Part shown: positions 11,601-25,059 of the stretch, one piece after another | Numbering within the stretch: position 1 is the first letter of the stretch | Layout of the letters: every line of letters begins with the position of its first letter | NCBI GenBank assembly: GCA_018907035.1 | Contig: JACCIC010000022.1 | Location: forward strand, 4,578,501 to 4,642,500 | DNA length: 64,000 nt | Direction of reading: 5' to 3' | Origin: Sycobia sp. Sy_11 | Taxonomy: Eukaryota > Arthropoda > Insecta > Hymenoptera > Epichrysomallidae | Translations under genes and position numbers: made by a program | Notes under the pieces: model-generated | Told to the model about the DNA's origin: nothing | Seen by the model: only the letters and a program-made list of their open reading frames with translations | Databases searched by the model: none

Positions 11601-14040
11601 CTTGCGCCACGACTCTAATAATATACTTATAAGTTATAATACACATTTATGATATATTATATGTCATCATCAGCGCAGATCCAAAAACCATCGTACTTTT
11701 GCAATATAATAATGTATTTGATAATAATATAATGATGACATATGACAATTGACGTCTTGTCGGCAAATTTGAATGTCGTGACGACTGTCTTATTTCGTGA
11801 GTTTTTACTGGTTTTTAACTTCCTATTCATATCTGTTCGTACACAAATTCGTTTCTGTTTACAGTTGCCATTGTCTTCACTGTTGTCTCTTTCATTCCGA
11901 TGCATGTCATTTCAGACTCATTCTTGAATCATTTAATTTGTGAATATAGATATTAGAAACAGCGAGGTTATATTATATATAAAAAATATGCATGCACACG
12001 TTTTCGGTTTTTTATATACACTAACATGCTACATGTACACAGCAAACACCTAGATCTCGTGTGGCATATTTAATAATTGAATTATTAATGGCAATGACAT
12101 GAAACCAGATGACGCAACACGCACGTGCACACATACGCACATACACACACGCAGCAACGATACCTGGTGGGAAAGTTGTTTGACTATTGAGCGCGAAAAA
12201 ATACAGTATAAAATATATGACATGGACTTGCATATGCATATCGCTTTTTGCACCCCCTCCTATATATATATATATATATATATATACACCTGTGTATACG
12301 CGTTCGTTGCCCCATATGTATATATGTATTAATAAGCGAATGATAAGCGAATGCGGCATGGCAGGAACATCTTGCTCGGTAAGGAGAGTATCGTAGCGCA
12401 TGAAATGTGCTTGAATGATATGGCCATATAAACATATGACTTTGAGCATGGGAATATGCGATAATAATATAAATAATATCCGAGGTAAGTATATTGCAAG
12501 CACGAATCATGATGTGGTTTTAGTCTGTTGGATCGCATGTATACCCATTCTGAAATTTAATTTGCAATCAAATATTGTATTATACTTATAGACGCATTGT
12601 ATATACTTATCGCATTGGCATATCAACAATGAGAGCAACCATTATGCGATACTCGACGTGACAGATGGTGTTATAGGAGGGTGCATAATTGCTCCGATGT
12701 TTCGAAACGGCCTTTTTTTTACCAAAATACTCCTACTTCTAAGTTTTATACTAACTCCAATAATTTCATCAGCAACTTTTATCTTAACCATTTGGATCTT
12801 ATTCGAGGTATCCGTTATTGCACCTGGAATCTGGAATTCATGATCGATTTCGTGTCTGAATTATTTGTTTTTCGCTTTCGTTTAAGTATCGAGGAAATAG
12901 TATTAATTTTTCTTTTTCGCTCATTCAATGTGTATTTTGTCTACGAATTATCGCAAATTAGTGTATAAGCATTGAGGTATAGGTATCGAATTAAATATAT
13001 CGAGTTTAAGAGAAAAATTATTGCTTTTCACAATACAATTAATTTCCATTTTATAATAAAACTAATTTTTTTCACGACATATCTGAACGATAGCTATTAA
13101 TTGTTTTTCAAGATAAATTATGATCATAACGATACAAAAAATGTATAAAAATTCTTCTATTAATAATTTACACCTTATTATACATCATATTATTTTTACA
13201 TTCATAATTTACATTTTTGATATATTTTATACGCCAAAAATATATTGTTACTGTTTATATAGTAGCTGATTTATTAATTTAGCTGATGGTTTTATTACTT
13301 ATCGCATGTTAATTTAATTCATAAAATTGTAATAAAAATGCAGAATCTCGTCCTTTTTTACCAGGGGCAAAATAATAATAAAAAGAAATAAGATAAGGAT
13401 ACAAAAAAATGGAGCAAGTGAAAAATCGGATTTCGATACTTTTCCTATATCGGAAAATGCACGAGCGTCCCTTTCTGCATCGACACTTCTAGAACCGAAT
13501 GGGCGCATTGGTTGATATGCATTTATATGTATAAAATTGTAACATGATGACTAAGGATAATAATAAATTATATATGTATTCTTATTATATTATATACAAT
13601 ACATTTATCCTAGGATATATATCATAATTTGTATTGTATATAGTATACCAAGGTCTATATTAAGGTATATAATAATAAAGTATATTAATAATATAATAAG
13701 GTATATAATAATAAGGTGTAATAAGAAATATAATGGTCAATTCCTTACGGGTGGAACGTCACTACTGAATTTAAAACGCTTTTTTATATTTATTTGAATT
13801 TACTAGGAGTGGATTTTATTGATTTACAGTGCTCAGTGCTCTCGAAAAGAGACGTAGGAAGGAGAATATTCTCTGATTCGCTTGCTGTTTTATTCTATAT
13901 ATATCCTTTTATTATATGAACTTGCGCGCGCGCCAAGCCCATACCGCACCGCATACTTGATATGCAATGGTGTGAACATATTTATATAGCTATATCTATA
14001 AGGTGTTTTGTCGCGACGTCGCAGTTCGCACACGGAAAAA
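11601..14040. other. AT-rich spacer upstream of APC11
   Basis: I see no supportable gene. There is a (TA)n run at 12262-12285 and short CA-rich stretches near 12120-12160. Short open frames through these repeats are shadows. The region may belong to the APC11 5' leader or promoter, but no splice chain is apparent. Confidence 0.5.
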
Positions 14041-14064
14041 CGCGTTCGTAGATTGATTTATTGG

Positions 14065-14065
14065 T

Positions 14066-14149
<84 letters not shown>
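14065..14149 (+). repeat. Compound (CA)n(TA)n microsatellite
   Basis: A nearly pure CA run (14065-14108, with one CATA interruption) continues into a pure TA run (14109-14149). It directly abuts the left arm of the large palindrome at 14166. Confidence 0.95.
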
Positions 14150-14152
<3 letters not shown>

Positions 14153-14165
14153 AGTTTCTGTATAA

Positions 14166-14891
14166 GTTTGCTAAATAAATGATAATAAAATAAAAATTAT
14201 GATTTGATTTAAATATGAATTATAAAGTACATATAAATATATATAAATATAATTATAAAGTACAAATAAATAATATACGTATTTCATTTCGATTCAGATT
14301 TCCTTTTGATTTTTTGTTTTTCTTATTAGCATCATTACTTTTACTTTAATATTAGAAGGTAGTAAAACAAAATATACAGTATGAACTTGCGTACACTATA
14401 AAGTGAAGTGGTATATTATAAGCATTACTACTCGAATTCCACACTGTCCGTTACGAATTATTTTAAGATTTTATTCAAATAAGGAGTACTATCAATCTCA
14501 CACACACAGTCACAACAAAATTTCAATATCTCATTGTCAAATAATACGTTCAAAATTGTTAAATTTTAATTTCCATATACATTGTTTTCAATAAAACATA
14601 TATTGAAACTCATACTTAGAAAATGGTATATTTTTTATATAAGTTTATCAAATATTGCAATATTTGTTCAAATATACTGCTTCACTTTATAGTATACGCT
14701 ATTTCATGCTGCATATTTTCTTTTACTACCTTCTAATCTTGAAGTAAAAATAATGATGCTAATAAGATAAACAAAAAATAAAATCAAAATCTTAATCGAA
14801 GCGAAATACGTGTATTATTTATTTATATTTTATATAATTTTATTCATATTTAAATTAAATTATAATTTTTATTTTATTATTATTTACTTAG

Positions 14892-14894
<3 letters not shown>
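14166..14894. mobile_element. Large imperfect palindrome (fold-back / MITE-like), TA-flanked
   Basis: The left arm (about 14166-14417) and right arm (about 14670-14894) are diverged reverse complements. Shared blocks include AGAAGGTAGTAAAA, TTATTAGCATCATTA, ATAATAAAATAAAAATTAT and ACTATAAAGTGAAG. The ~250 base loop has no coding signal. Both outer ends run into (TA)n repeats (14109-14149 and 14894-14947). Long arms, no gene and TA at both ends fit a non-autonomous fold-back or MITE of a TA-targeting DNA transposon. The class is inferred; the palindrome is seen directly. Confidence 0.7.

Positions 14895-14947
<53 letters not shown>
14894..14947 (+). repeat. (TA)n microsatellite at the right end of the palindrome
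   Basis: About 27 TA units start where the right arm of the fold-back structure ends. Confidence 0.95.
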
Positions 14948-14951
<4 letters not shown>

Positions 14952-15368
14952 TATATTGCTATAGTTATCTAGATATCACAGATTAATTTTTTATAGTTAT
15001 ATTTTTTATAGTTTAATTTTGTATAGCTGTACTATAATTTATTACTTTTGAATAATCGTATGTTTTGAATCATATCTAGCGCGACATATACTTTACGCAT
15101 GCGCAAAATTGGATGGAATTATCATCTCGAAATACGTTATTATACTTTTCACATGTGCACACCTGGTGGTGCACATCTGTGCACATATGTTTGTATATAT
15201 ATATATATAGAATAGATCAATGGATATACGAGGGTGTACTAAAGTGTGAAGGAGTCCTATCCAGTATATTGCCCAGGATAGAAAAACGTTATTATTAAAT
15301 AGTTGAACGTTTATACTTATATATTTTACACATTTGAGCCATAGAATAAGTAATCGGTCATCAGAGAA

Positions 15369-16000
15369 ATGAAAGTTACAATAAACAGTAAGTTTCTATT
15401 GTCATAAAAATTGACAACTATTTATATTTTCTTCAATGTAACCAAATTTTAGATGTTCACATTTATATGATTTAGCCCTGAACATAGATTTTTACCTTAA
15501 TAGATAAAAGTTACAAGAAACTTAAAAAGTTAAATATATTTTGTTGGTTATGTTATGACACTTTGATGTTTATGACCTTTAACCAGTTGAATAATTTAAA
15601 TAATATTGTTCTGAATATATACGAATATTCTATTAAAGCAACAGAAAATGTCAAAAGCAAAAAAATTTTATTGTACACAAAATTGAAGAGATTTATGGAA
15701 ATACTATTACATATTTTTTCACTTAAAAGAATGTCTGCAGCGTCAGACATTAAATTCAACAGATAATTAAAAATGATCTGTTTAAGCATATATTATGAGT
15801 ATAAACCATGAGTTGAAATTAATTCGTTGGAATAATACCAATACCTAATGCATCAATTTAAATTATTCAAGAAAATAAATAAGTTGTAATTTATGCATAC
15901 TTTACACTGTATATTGTATGCACAAATTGTGTCTGCGCCTGCGCTGCGTGCGTCTTTTTGTGCGTTGTGCGTGTATATATGCGCGCGCGCGCGCGCGCGT

Positions 16001-16042
<42 letters not shown>

Positions 16043-18218
16043 TGTATCGCGTGTTGAATGTTTCCATTGTTCAACGTTAGCACTTGCTGGTAAAGTAAAA
16101 TTCTTCTTCTTTATAGGCTGGAAAGGCGTCGCCACCTGGCGCTGGGTAGCGAACGACGACAACTGCGGCATTTGCCGCATGCCGTTCGACGCAAGTTGCC
16201 CCGACTGCAAAATTCCCGGCGACGACTGCCCCTTAGGTATGAATACTGACCATTTACATTATTATTAAATATATTAATTATTTGTCACACGTAAGACTCA
16301 TGCGACTGCTCAATAATACGTGTCATCTGGTACTCCCCCCCCCCTATGTTTTAGACGCTTGCATGTATTTATATATATAGAAGAAGAATAACCCTTTGAA
16401 TCACTGGTTAAATCCTTTAATTTATTGCATTAGGCGAGTGTCGCGATTCGCGAATCGTGATATTCGGGATCGTCAAGGTGACGGGATATGCTGTATATAT
16501 TTGTACTTGGAGTTATGGCTTTCCAGCGATTGAAGCGTTATTATTATCGACAATGAGTCCCGGTGTATCCGAGTATTCTCTATAATACTTCAGATGCATC
16601 AACATTTTCAAAGATATATCGGGTTGTATAGGCGGGATGCATTAATTAAGTTCTGTACGCATAATCTATATGTGTGCACGTGTGTGTCCGCGTGGTGAAA
16701 ATTATAGCCAGTGCGACCAGGCGACCTGCCACGACGCGCCGGGTGCGGAAACTTTTATAATTTTTTTTCTATTCATTTCGCCTCTCTTTGCTCAATATTA
16801 TACTTATGTTCCAAGTTTTCGCAAAAGCTACTAAGTATTTTGCATGATCTAAGAATATTAGAAAATAATGTTACAACATATAGTGTATGTAAATTATTAT
16901 TCAATTTTGAACCTGTTTTGCGCATTTCGATAATTTGACTACTATATCTATATGTATATATTTCAAATTAGAATAATGTATATCATTTATGAAAATTAAT
17001 TTGATTTGTAAGTAAAATACCAAACATATACTTTAATATCTATAATAAACATTAGAGTCCTATTAGTAGATTTATTTAAAAAAATGATGTACATTATTCA
17101 TTATGCACCGATGAACCTGCTCTATTATAGTTCTAATAACAATAACATTATAATGCGCCCTTTTTATAAGAAAAAAGTATTAAACCGACAATTTTCATAC
17201 AGACTTATTCTGACAAACGCATTCTGTAGATACTCTAAATAAAATTCGCGACGATAATTATTACTTCACATCGGTATTATGAATACAAACATACACTGAA
17301 AAAAAGTGTCTGCTATGAAGTAAATATTTTTTTTTTTTAGCAAGTAAATTATTTTCTGAAAATTGAGAAAATATCTTCTTAAATGAAGGAAATGTTTATT
17401 TGATGCAAGAAGAGTCCACATAAATTAATCCACATCGTCTTAAATCTAGTGAATTTACTTGATATCAGAAATTTTTTATATTGTTATATGGGCTTAAAGT
17501 AGATGGAATCAGTCATCACTTTTATTAATAATGGTAAAAATAGACCGAACAGCTGATTCAATGAATTTTCCATAAATTTTTATATATATTGAACATGGCT
17601 AAGATTCTTAAAAAATCGGTAAGCCGAATTAAACATATACTGCCATTGCTCTTATCTCTTGGTATAATAAGATATTTAATTCGGACTGTTCGCTTCTTGG
17701 ATTAGTTACTGTAGTGACACAAAATACCTGTTTTCTCCTTTATTCTTCAATATGGCAATAATTGAACAAACGCCACAGACGGTATGTCTGTATACTGTAA
17801 AAGCGCTTTTGTTTTCTTCGTATTTTACAACTTCAATAATGCTTTATAAAAAATAAAAACATTACAATCTAACTGTGCTTGTATAGTTTTTAAAACTCGC
17901 ACTTTTTTTATTGAAACAACACCTTTAACTATTGAAGATACCGTCCAGCGTAGAATAATAAAAATATAACGCGCCGCGTTGAGCAGCATCGGTGCCAAAC
18001 TGCAATGATCGGTCGTATACATACAAAACGTCTCTCAATATGTAAGCTGGCAAACAAAGGTGATCCCCTATTATTTCCAGCCTGATGGTGTTTTAGTCCC
18101 ACTTTCCAAAACGACATATCCGTTTGCGTTGTGCAACACCTATGTAGGTATATATGTATATATCGACATTAATGCTTTCCTTCCGCGCGTGCACGCGTTG
18201 ATCGGCAAATAAAGCAGA

Positions 18219-18289
<71 letters not shown>

Positions 18290-18970
18290 TATAGAAAAAC
18301 TATCGAGCGATGCATGCAGCTGCTTGCAGTTGCAGTGTAGTTGTGATGATATTGGTCGATGGGCATGTCAAAAACTGCTTGTCGAAAATCATTTTCGCCG
18401 TGTCAAAAATTACATCGAAAGGTGTCGAAAAATTTGACGTTTTCGACAAGTTTTAGAAAACAATAGTTTTCGATATTAGATTTGTAATCTAAAAATGAAA
18501 GAAAGATATAGATGTCAATTTCTAAATTTTATGTAATTCGGCTTAAAATTTGAATTTTTTGAAAATTGCTTTTTTGATATACCTCGACTATTTTTTTAAC
18601 TGAAAAATACTTATCTTGCCAGGCAACTAATAAATATTCTCAATTATATTATATTTTAGAAAATGTTATTATAGCACTATCAGTATTCGAAATAGGTAAA
18701 TGATAATATACCAGAAAAGAAAATAATATACCTTAGGAGTAGGTTATATAGAAAAATTCTTTAGGATTTTATTAATTTTTTCATTTGAAAAAATCGAATA
18801 ATATCTTTAATAAAATCATTAATTGATAAATAATACTGAAAGTAAAAAATTATAAAATATTCTAAAGTAAAAACATTATAAATAATGTGAATAATTTTAT
18901 AATATTATTAAAATAATATTTTAGCTTCAGCTCATCCTAAAAAATTATTAGCTAAAAATTAATAATCCTA

Positions 18971-19020
<50 letters not shown>

Positions 19021-20153
19021 TCATATATATTTATTAATATATAAATAAATATATATTAAAGTAATTCAGTAGAGAATGAATAACTTAAAACATAGAAAAT
19101 TAATATTTCATCATAGTTCTTACAAAATTGGAACAGTGAATGAAAGGACTCGAATTTCATAATTAAAATATATTAAATATAAACTAATATTTTATTGTAG
19201 AGAGGTAAAAAAATTTTAAAATATAATTAAATTTTCAACCGTGCATTTTTTTATAATACCAAAATCTTTTAGAAACATCAATTCGGAAACTATAACAAAA
19301 ACTGAAAAATAACAAGATAGTGAATAACCATTTATGTTTAAATTTTCTTACTTATAATTTGATCGGTTCATCGGAATTATATATTATTTGAATGCTTTCG
19401 TTCTTACAGTTTATTGGAATTATGTTTCTTTTAAACGTGGCGCGCCACTTTAGATTTCCGACAATTTTCGACCTCTTCTACAGTTTCTTACGTTTTCGAC
19501 CATTTTCTGTCTGTATTCTGTAGGGGATATTGCGTATTAGGGACTTGGAAAACGCGTTTTTGGGACAGCTGTGGCATGTGTCACACACGCGCGCGCGCGC
19601 GTGCACGCACACATACACAGACAAGCATTAGACGCGCACGCATCGGGCACAGTCGCTGCACCCCTGTATACACATCAGGAGCGTATGCGCGCACGGGGCA
19701 CACTCAGAACAGGGAGTAGGGGTGGGGAAGATGGCCTCAAAACGTGTACAGCGGCTGCGAGGGGCCGATTATCGATCGTCGCCCCCGCTATATTGTTTTG
19801 GCCTCGCACGCACACGGGTCACCCTAGCGCGCGCGCGCGCGCCCGCATCTCCTGGGGGCGCAGACCAGTTCTATACAGCCGGCATCGCCGGACGGCTGTT
19901 CCGCCCCTCCGATGCGCTGATGCGCGCGCTCGGCCGCACGCGTCTACACCAATATACATATTAGTAATAAGTATCATGTGCATCTTAATTAATAAGTTCT
20001 AAGGCAAATTTTTCTAATCTATGCCCAACAACGACAGTCTGGGGCCAGTGCTCGCATTGCTTCCACATCCACTGCATCATGAAATGGCTCAATTCCCAGC
20101 AGACGAGCCTCCTGTGTCCGATGTGCCGACAGGAATGGAAGTTCAAGGAGTAG
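15369..20153 (+). CDS. lmgA: Anaphase-promoting complex subunit 11 (RING-H2 ubiquitin ligase subunit)
   Basis: APC11 is the catalytic RING subunit of the anaphase-promoting complex; it recruits the E2 so that securin and cyclins are ubiquitinated. Exons are 15369-15387, 16117-16236 and 20038-20153, with GT-AG borders (AACA|GTAAGT, TTATAG|GC, CTTAG|GTATGA, CGACAG|TC) and continuous phase. They give 84 residues plus TAG, the same length as human APC11. The first exon encodes only six codons plus one base (MKVTIN), and the split codon then makes Ser before WKGVATWRW. Zinc ligands are visible: C23, C26, C34, C37, C44, C51, H53, H56, C59, C73 and C76 fall at the expected family spacing. The protein ends in QEWKFKE as in human. 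Introns are 729 bp and 3801 bp. Drosophila calls this gene lmgA (lemming A). I found nothing broken. Confidence 0.96.
15979..16040 (+). repeat. (GC)n(GT)n alternating tract in APC11 intron 1
   Basis: About ten GC units are followed by about twenty GT units, ending only ~75 bases before the APC11 exon 2 acceptor at 16116. Long purine-pyrimidine alternation of this kind can adopt Z-DNA. Confidence 0.95.
18226..18287 (+). repeat. (TA)n microsatellite
   Basis: About 31 TA units in APC11 intron 2. The minus-strand open frame across it reads as an Ile-Tyr repeat and is not coding. Confidence 0.95.
18975..19016 (+). repeat. (TA)n microsatellite
   Basis: About 21 TA units in APC11 intron 2. Confidence 0.95.
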
Positions 20154-20434
20154 GCTCCGCGGCCCCGCCGCACCTGGGCATCGGGCGCGTCCCCGGCTTC
20201 AGCGCCGCGTGAGCCGGATCCCGACGCCGGTAAGTGTGTGCGTGTTTATACTACACATCGTAGAGAGAGAGAGAGGGGGGGGGTCGAGGGAAAGAGACAA
20301 TGTAATATATACTATGCGGGAAAAGGGAGAACGAGGGAGAAAGAGGCATGGGTAGATAGATAGATAGATAGATAGATTGAGAGAGTGAGAGAGAAAAAGA
20401 AAGCGCGAGCCGGGGGGGGGGGTGAGAACGAGAG

Positions 20435-20440
20435 AATAAA
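20435..20440 (+). terminator. Possible polyadenylation signal of APC11
   Basis: AATAAA lies about 280 bases after the APC11 stop, beyond a GA-rich stretch and a (GATA)n run. It is the first canonical hexamer I noticed downstream; the real 3' end could use a variant. Confidence 0.3.
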
Positions 20441-20857
20441 AGAATGAAAAAATAATCATAAGGAGACGAAGAGAAATGTCCTCTCACACACTTGTGTATA
20501 TAAACGCATGGGTATAGGTAATATATAAGCGCCGGCCGGGGTGATGACATTGTAACACCCGCTTATTTGCAAGGGCTTCGCGAAACAATTTCGAATTACA
20601 TCCCGTAATGTTCTTTTTTTCCTTTACTTTCCGCACGCATCAACTGTAATTCGATAAATGAATTTGCGTAATTTGATGGCTTTATATATACACACATAAT
20701 ATATTTTTGCTGCAAACGATTATGTAATGTAATTTGTAATGGACTTTAGCTGTGAAGTATCAAAAGAAGCTGCGTTTTGTAACAAATTTAGAAAAGAATA
20801 TGGATAAAATACAATTCGCTTTTTATAATTTATTGTTTTGATTTAAAATATAACGTA

Positions 20858-20862
20858 ATATA

Positions 20863-20916
<54 letters not shown>
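20858..20916 (+). repeat. (TA)n microsatellite
   Basis: About 28 TA units with one TG interruption. Confidence 0.95.
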
Positions 20917-20923
<7 letters not shown>

Positions 20924-21722
20924 TGTATAAAGCAATGAGTTCAAAAATAAAATTATTTAAAAAAACATTACTTAATCATCGTAACTTCTATAGTACTCAT
21001 TATTTAATTTTCCAATTATTTAGTCATATTCTTTGAAATGATTTGAGCGCGTGCGCGCGCGCGTATGTGTACGTTTGCGCTTATTATTAAAAAGTGTTCG
21101 AAAGTTATATAATACTATATGTATATAAATTAGAACAAAATGTGTTGCACAATGTTAAATATCTTTTATTTATTTTGCTCTCCTGCAATAGTGCTTATTA
21201 AAAATCATTTCAGGACACTGAGTTTCCCATTAGATCGTGCTGGGAACGAATGAGGTGCCTTATGTAACATTTAGCCCATATATCAACTGCAATTGAAACT
21301 ATATATATACACGGAGGCTGTACAAAGTATACCGGTTTATATCGGTCTTGAACGCGTCTGTATAATGGATTATGTAATCGAAAATCCACGTTTTCAAATT
21401 TATGTACACTGCCTATGTAATGTAATGTTTGTACTATATAAATGATTTTTATTTTTTGACATTTAAATTAATGTTTCTTTTGCGAATGAGCCTTGAAAAA
21501 ATATGGTATTGTTGAGTTGTAATATATAGATTTTTAAATCTATAAAATATAATTTTTAATTTTGAATGTTTTATAATAAAACTAAACTAGTTAAGCAAAT
21601 TCATAGTTAGTTATAATAATGCGATATTTAAAAAAGCAATACGATGAAATTAATTTAGAGTCTTCAAAATTAGTGAAACATTTGAATTATTTTTAGCCTC
21701 CTCAATCGTTTATCCAAATAAT

Positions 21723-21724
<2 letters not shown>

Positions 21725-21788
<64 letters not shown>
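21725..21788 (+). repeat. (GT)n microsatellite
   Basis: A pure run of about 32 GT units, the longest TG-type run in the window. Confidence 0.95.
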
Positions 21789-21789
<1 letters not shown>

Positions 21790-22066
21790 TTACTTCGAAC
21801 TTGGTAATCCAATACTGTGATAAAGTTAGTAAATTTTTTACACATGCTGTTGCTATAGTTTATCTCGACAACTCGTTAACTTTGTAACGCTTATTTTGCA
21901 GATTAAAAAAACATTTTTTAGCAGTAATTATTACACTCAGAATCCCATGATTCATTTAATAAGAAGTTACTCACTCAACGGATAATTGTTGAGGATTGGA
22001 ATTATTATAATAAGGAATATTTTAAAATGCTTTTAACAAGTCACTATAAATATAAATAGAACCAAC

Positions 22067-22106
<40 letters not shown>

Positions 22107-23021
22107 CATACATACATATGTATGTATATATATATATATATATATACACGCGCGCGTGTGAGTACGTAGGTGTATAATGTATATAGTATAGAAAGTAACA
22201 TTAATTTTTTCGCCTTCGATGCCCCCAATTGACGCGTTGCCCGCGCGCTTAAAAATGCTTAATAACAATTCAGGATAGATGCTGTCCATGCGATTAAGGT
22301 CTACATATATAATATATAGCACTTTTTCAAAGAGGGGGGCGAGAAATGATAAACATATATATTGAGTTAAATTATTATCCTCCAAACGGAGCACGGCGCG
22401 CGATTTCTCCACGGGAAATGCGCGCAGCCATATAATAATAAATGCACCAGGGGCGCAACGATTCTGGGTCTCGTGGGTGTCAGAGCCCCACTTACAATAT
22501 GCGTGGTTCTTCAAATTATTTTGAATCTTATAGTTAAATGGTTATTAACTTATATATGTCTAAAGAATAATTTATTTTTATAATTTTTATAAATGAATTT
22601 AAATAATGCTTGTAATATCTTCTTTGTTTGTTCTTATTTTATAGATGCTAGACAACTGCTACATTGTAACTGTTGTTGGTTACGTGCGTAACATACTCAG
22701 TAAAGTTGTGTCCCTCCTACTGCGCCTCCCTCTTACTCTACCTCACACTATGAATTCTAAAAAAAGGGAAACTCAAAATTTTCTGTTTTCGCGTAATGTG
22801 TAAAATTTTGGCACTGGGTATCTTTTTTTACGCCTTCGCTTTCAGCGCGTATATTAGACGATTGCAAGAAATTGTAATAATTCGAGTCACACACACATAT
22901 ATACGAAGGAAAGACGGCATGAGGCCACTTTCAAGCGCGATTTATCAATGGCTATGGGGTAAGCTACAGGAGCGAGGTATACAGAGAGCAATAGAAGCAT
23001 AGCTAGATAAAGGTTGCGCGC

Positions 23022-23052
<31 letters not shown>

Positions 23053-24996
23053 TGTGCCGCTCAGTTAACGCGATTAAATAAAATAACTCAATAATAAATG
23101 CACTACAGAACCCATTCACCCAAACCATACACTCCGTAAATGCTCATATACATAAAATTAAAATTAGACATATCATAGTGGATAGGACATACATGAACAT
23201 AGTAAAAAGTATAAAACAACAAATTTAAAACAGTTTGATCGAATGACAAGAGAAAGCTGTTCGTTGATAACAATGCCCATTTAAATATGTTGAATAATAG
23301 CAGCTTATGAATCTTCGCAGCAATGTAATTCGAATATTTCGCAACTTGTATTTGGAAGGCATACTGAGAGTATCATCATCTTTACTTGTCCAGCCCGTGC
23401 TGCGCGGAATTTGGAAAGAGGAGACATTCCAAATACTCTATATTATATGGTATATACTAAAATCTATGTGCAACCAATTTAGAGTTATCCTGGAGAGGAT
23501 AATAAGCTCATCACGACTAAGACCCCGTAAGACCCTTAACATATCGCATACAATAATTCTGTAACTATTTTAGTCTATTGATGTGGTCTACTAATAATTA
23601 ATCATCAGTCAAGTTTTTTTGTAAAGTCTTCGTGTTGTTTTTTTTTTAACAAAAAAATAACGAGAAACAATAATGTTTTTCTTTTACAACACGGATGCCA
23701 ATAATTAATACCAATTTATAAAGAATTTTTAATATATTTATCAAATAACTTTAATATTATCGTAATATTTTTATTTTACCTTGTACTCATCACTCAAGTC
23801 AAGTAAATAGTGACTGTTTGGGATTGTTCATTGCAAATTAGATATTTTACGTAATTGTAAACGTATATACAAATGATGTTTTATATATGATTTTAAATCA
23901 TTTTCAGTATTCAAATAACATATAAAGTTTTTAAGGTATTACAAGTTTCAAATAATGTAGTGTCATCAAGATCAAGATTTAAAATCAAGATATTATAATA
24001 CTCAGTTAAAAAGTCTGGCCAAGATCAATATTCTCGTGTCTCATAGGTCTTAATTTTGGTCTTCAAACTTTTTAACACGGTTTTGTCTTCGTATATTCTT
24101 CCTGAATTCCGATACGAGACTGAACAGTAACAAGACTAGGCTGGGATATTGGCTCTAGGTAAGCTAGATAGAACGCGGCAAGGTACACTGTCCGTGCGAA
24201 ATCTCCAAGTGCAATGTTAGATTTATAAAATGCTATTGCGCCATAGAAATCACATGCACACTGTCCCACAGTCGCGCACCCTTTCTGTCATAATCGGGTT
24301 TCTACAGTTAGCTCTTACCTGAAGAGTACGTTCTTGGTAAGAAGTCGCGCTGAATGTTCAATTCTGTTCAGACGCAAAATTTCGGTAAAGCGAGTGCAAG
24401 TGGTCTGATGGTGTGAGGCCGTTTAGAGGCGAATAGCCCGATAAAATAATTCCGGCGCTCGGTCTAGACCGCGGAGCCGCGAGCCTGTTCCCATTAAATT
24501 TGGGAAGGGGCCTCGTATAGTTCGCGACCGATCTATAGCGCTGCACCGAGCGCACGGAGCGTCTTTCTGTTTATTCGCGGATTCAGAACGACGCGCTAAT
24601 TTACATATAGGCCACGAGGTTTTCGAGCGCGGCATTGATGTTTCGCCGCATGCAGCATAAGACTCTCGTTTACGTGGGATCAGCGTCGGGGTAAATCGTT
24701 GGATCGTATCTGCTAGCTACTGATGATTGGCTCTCGGCGCGTTCGACGCTTTGCCGCTTTCAGCTGCCGCTGTAACACCGTTCTTATAACGTCCAGTTCG
24801 TGTTGGCAAAAATAAGCGAGGAAAATGACAAACCGCTATCGCTAGCGAAGATATCATTATATGCTTGTAGCTCGGAGCGTGCAAGCAGCTTAAGCAAAAA
24901 TCGCCCCAAGGTACATAGGCTGCAGAAAAAGAATCTAAGAGTGAACGTTTCAAACGAGTGTAGAAAGAGTAGCTCGCAGAATTTAGAAATAGATAC

Positions 24997-24999
<3 letters not shown>

Positions 25000-25057
<58 letters not shown>
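25000..25057 (+). repeat. (GA)n microsatellite
   Basis: About 28 GA units at the end of a moderately CpG-rich patch. Arg-Glu and Leu-Ser open frames over it are shadows. Confidence 0.95.

Positions 25058-25059
<2 letters not shown>

Larger units (their letters stand above)
16237..20037 (+). other. APC11 intron 2
   Basis: This 3.8 kb intron carries no gene I can support. It contains (TA)n at 18226-18287 and 18975-19016, a segment with recurring TCGAAAA/TTTTCGA words (18370-18480), and a CpG-rich part (19570-19960) with alternating CG runs whose open frames are Ala/Arg-rich shadows. Confidence 0.7.

Noticed and set aside
12021..12538. Several overlapping 60-160 codon frames on both strands
   Set aside because: They cross CA and TA repeats in AT-rich DNA, overlap one another and match no family.
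18361..19510. Recurring TCGAAAA/TTTTCGAC words at both ends of this segment in APC11 intron 2
   Set aside because: I tried to read the two ends as inverted arms, but only short words match; no continuous alignment.
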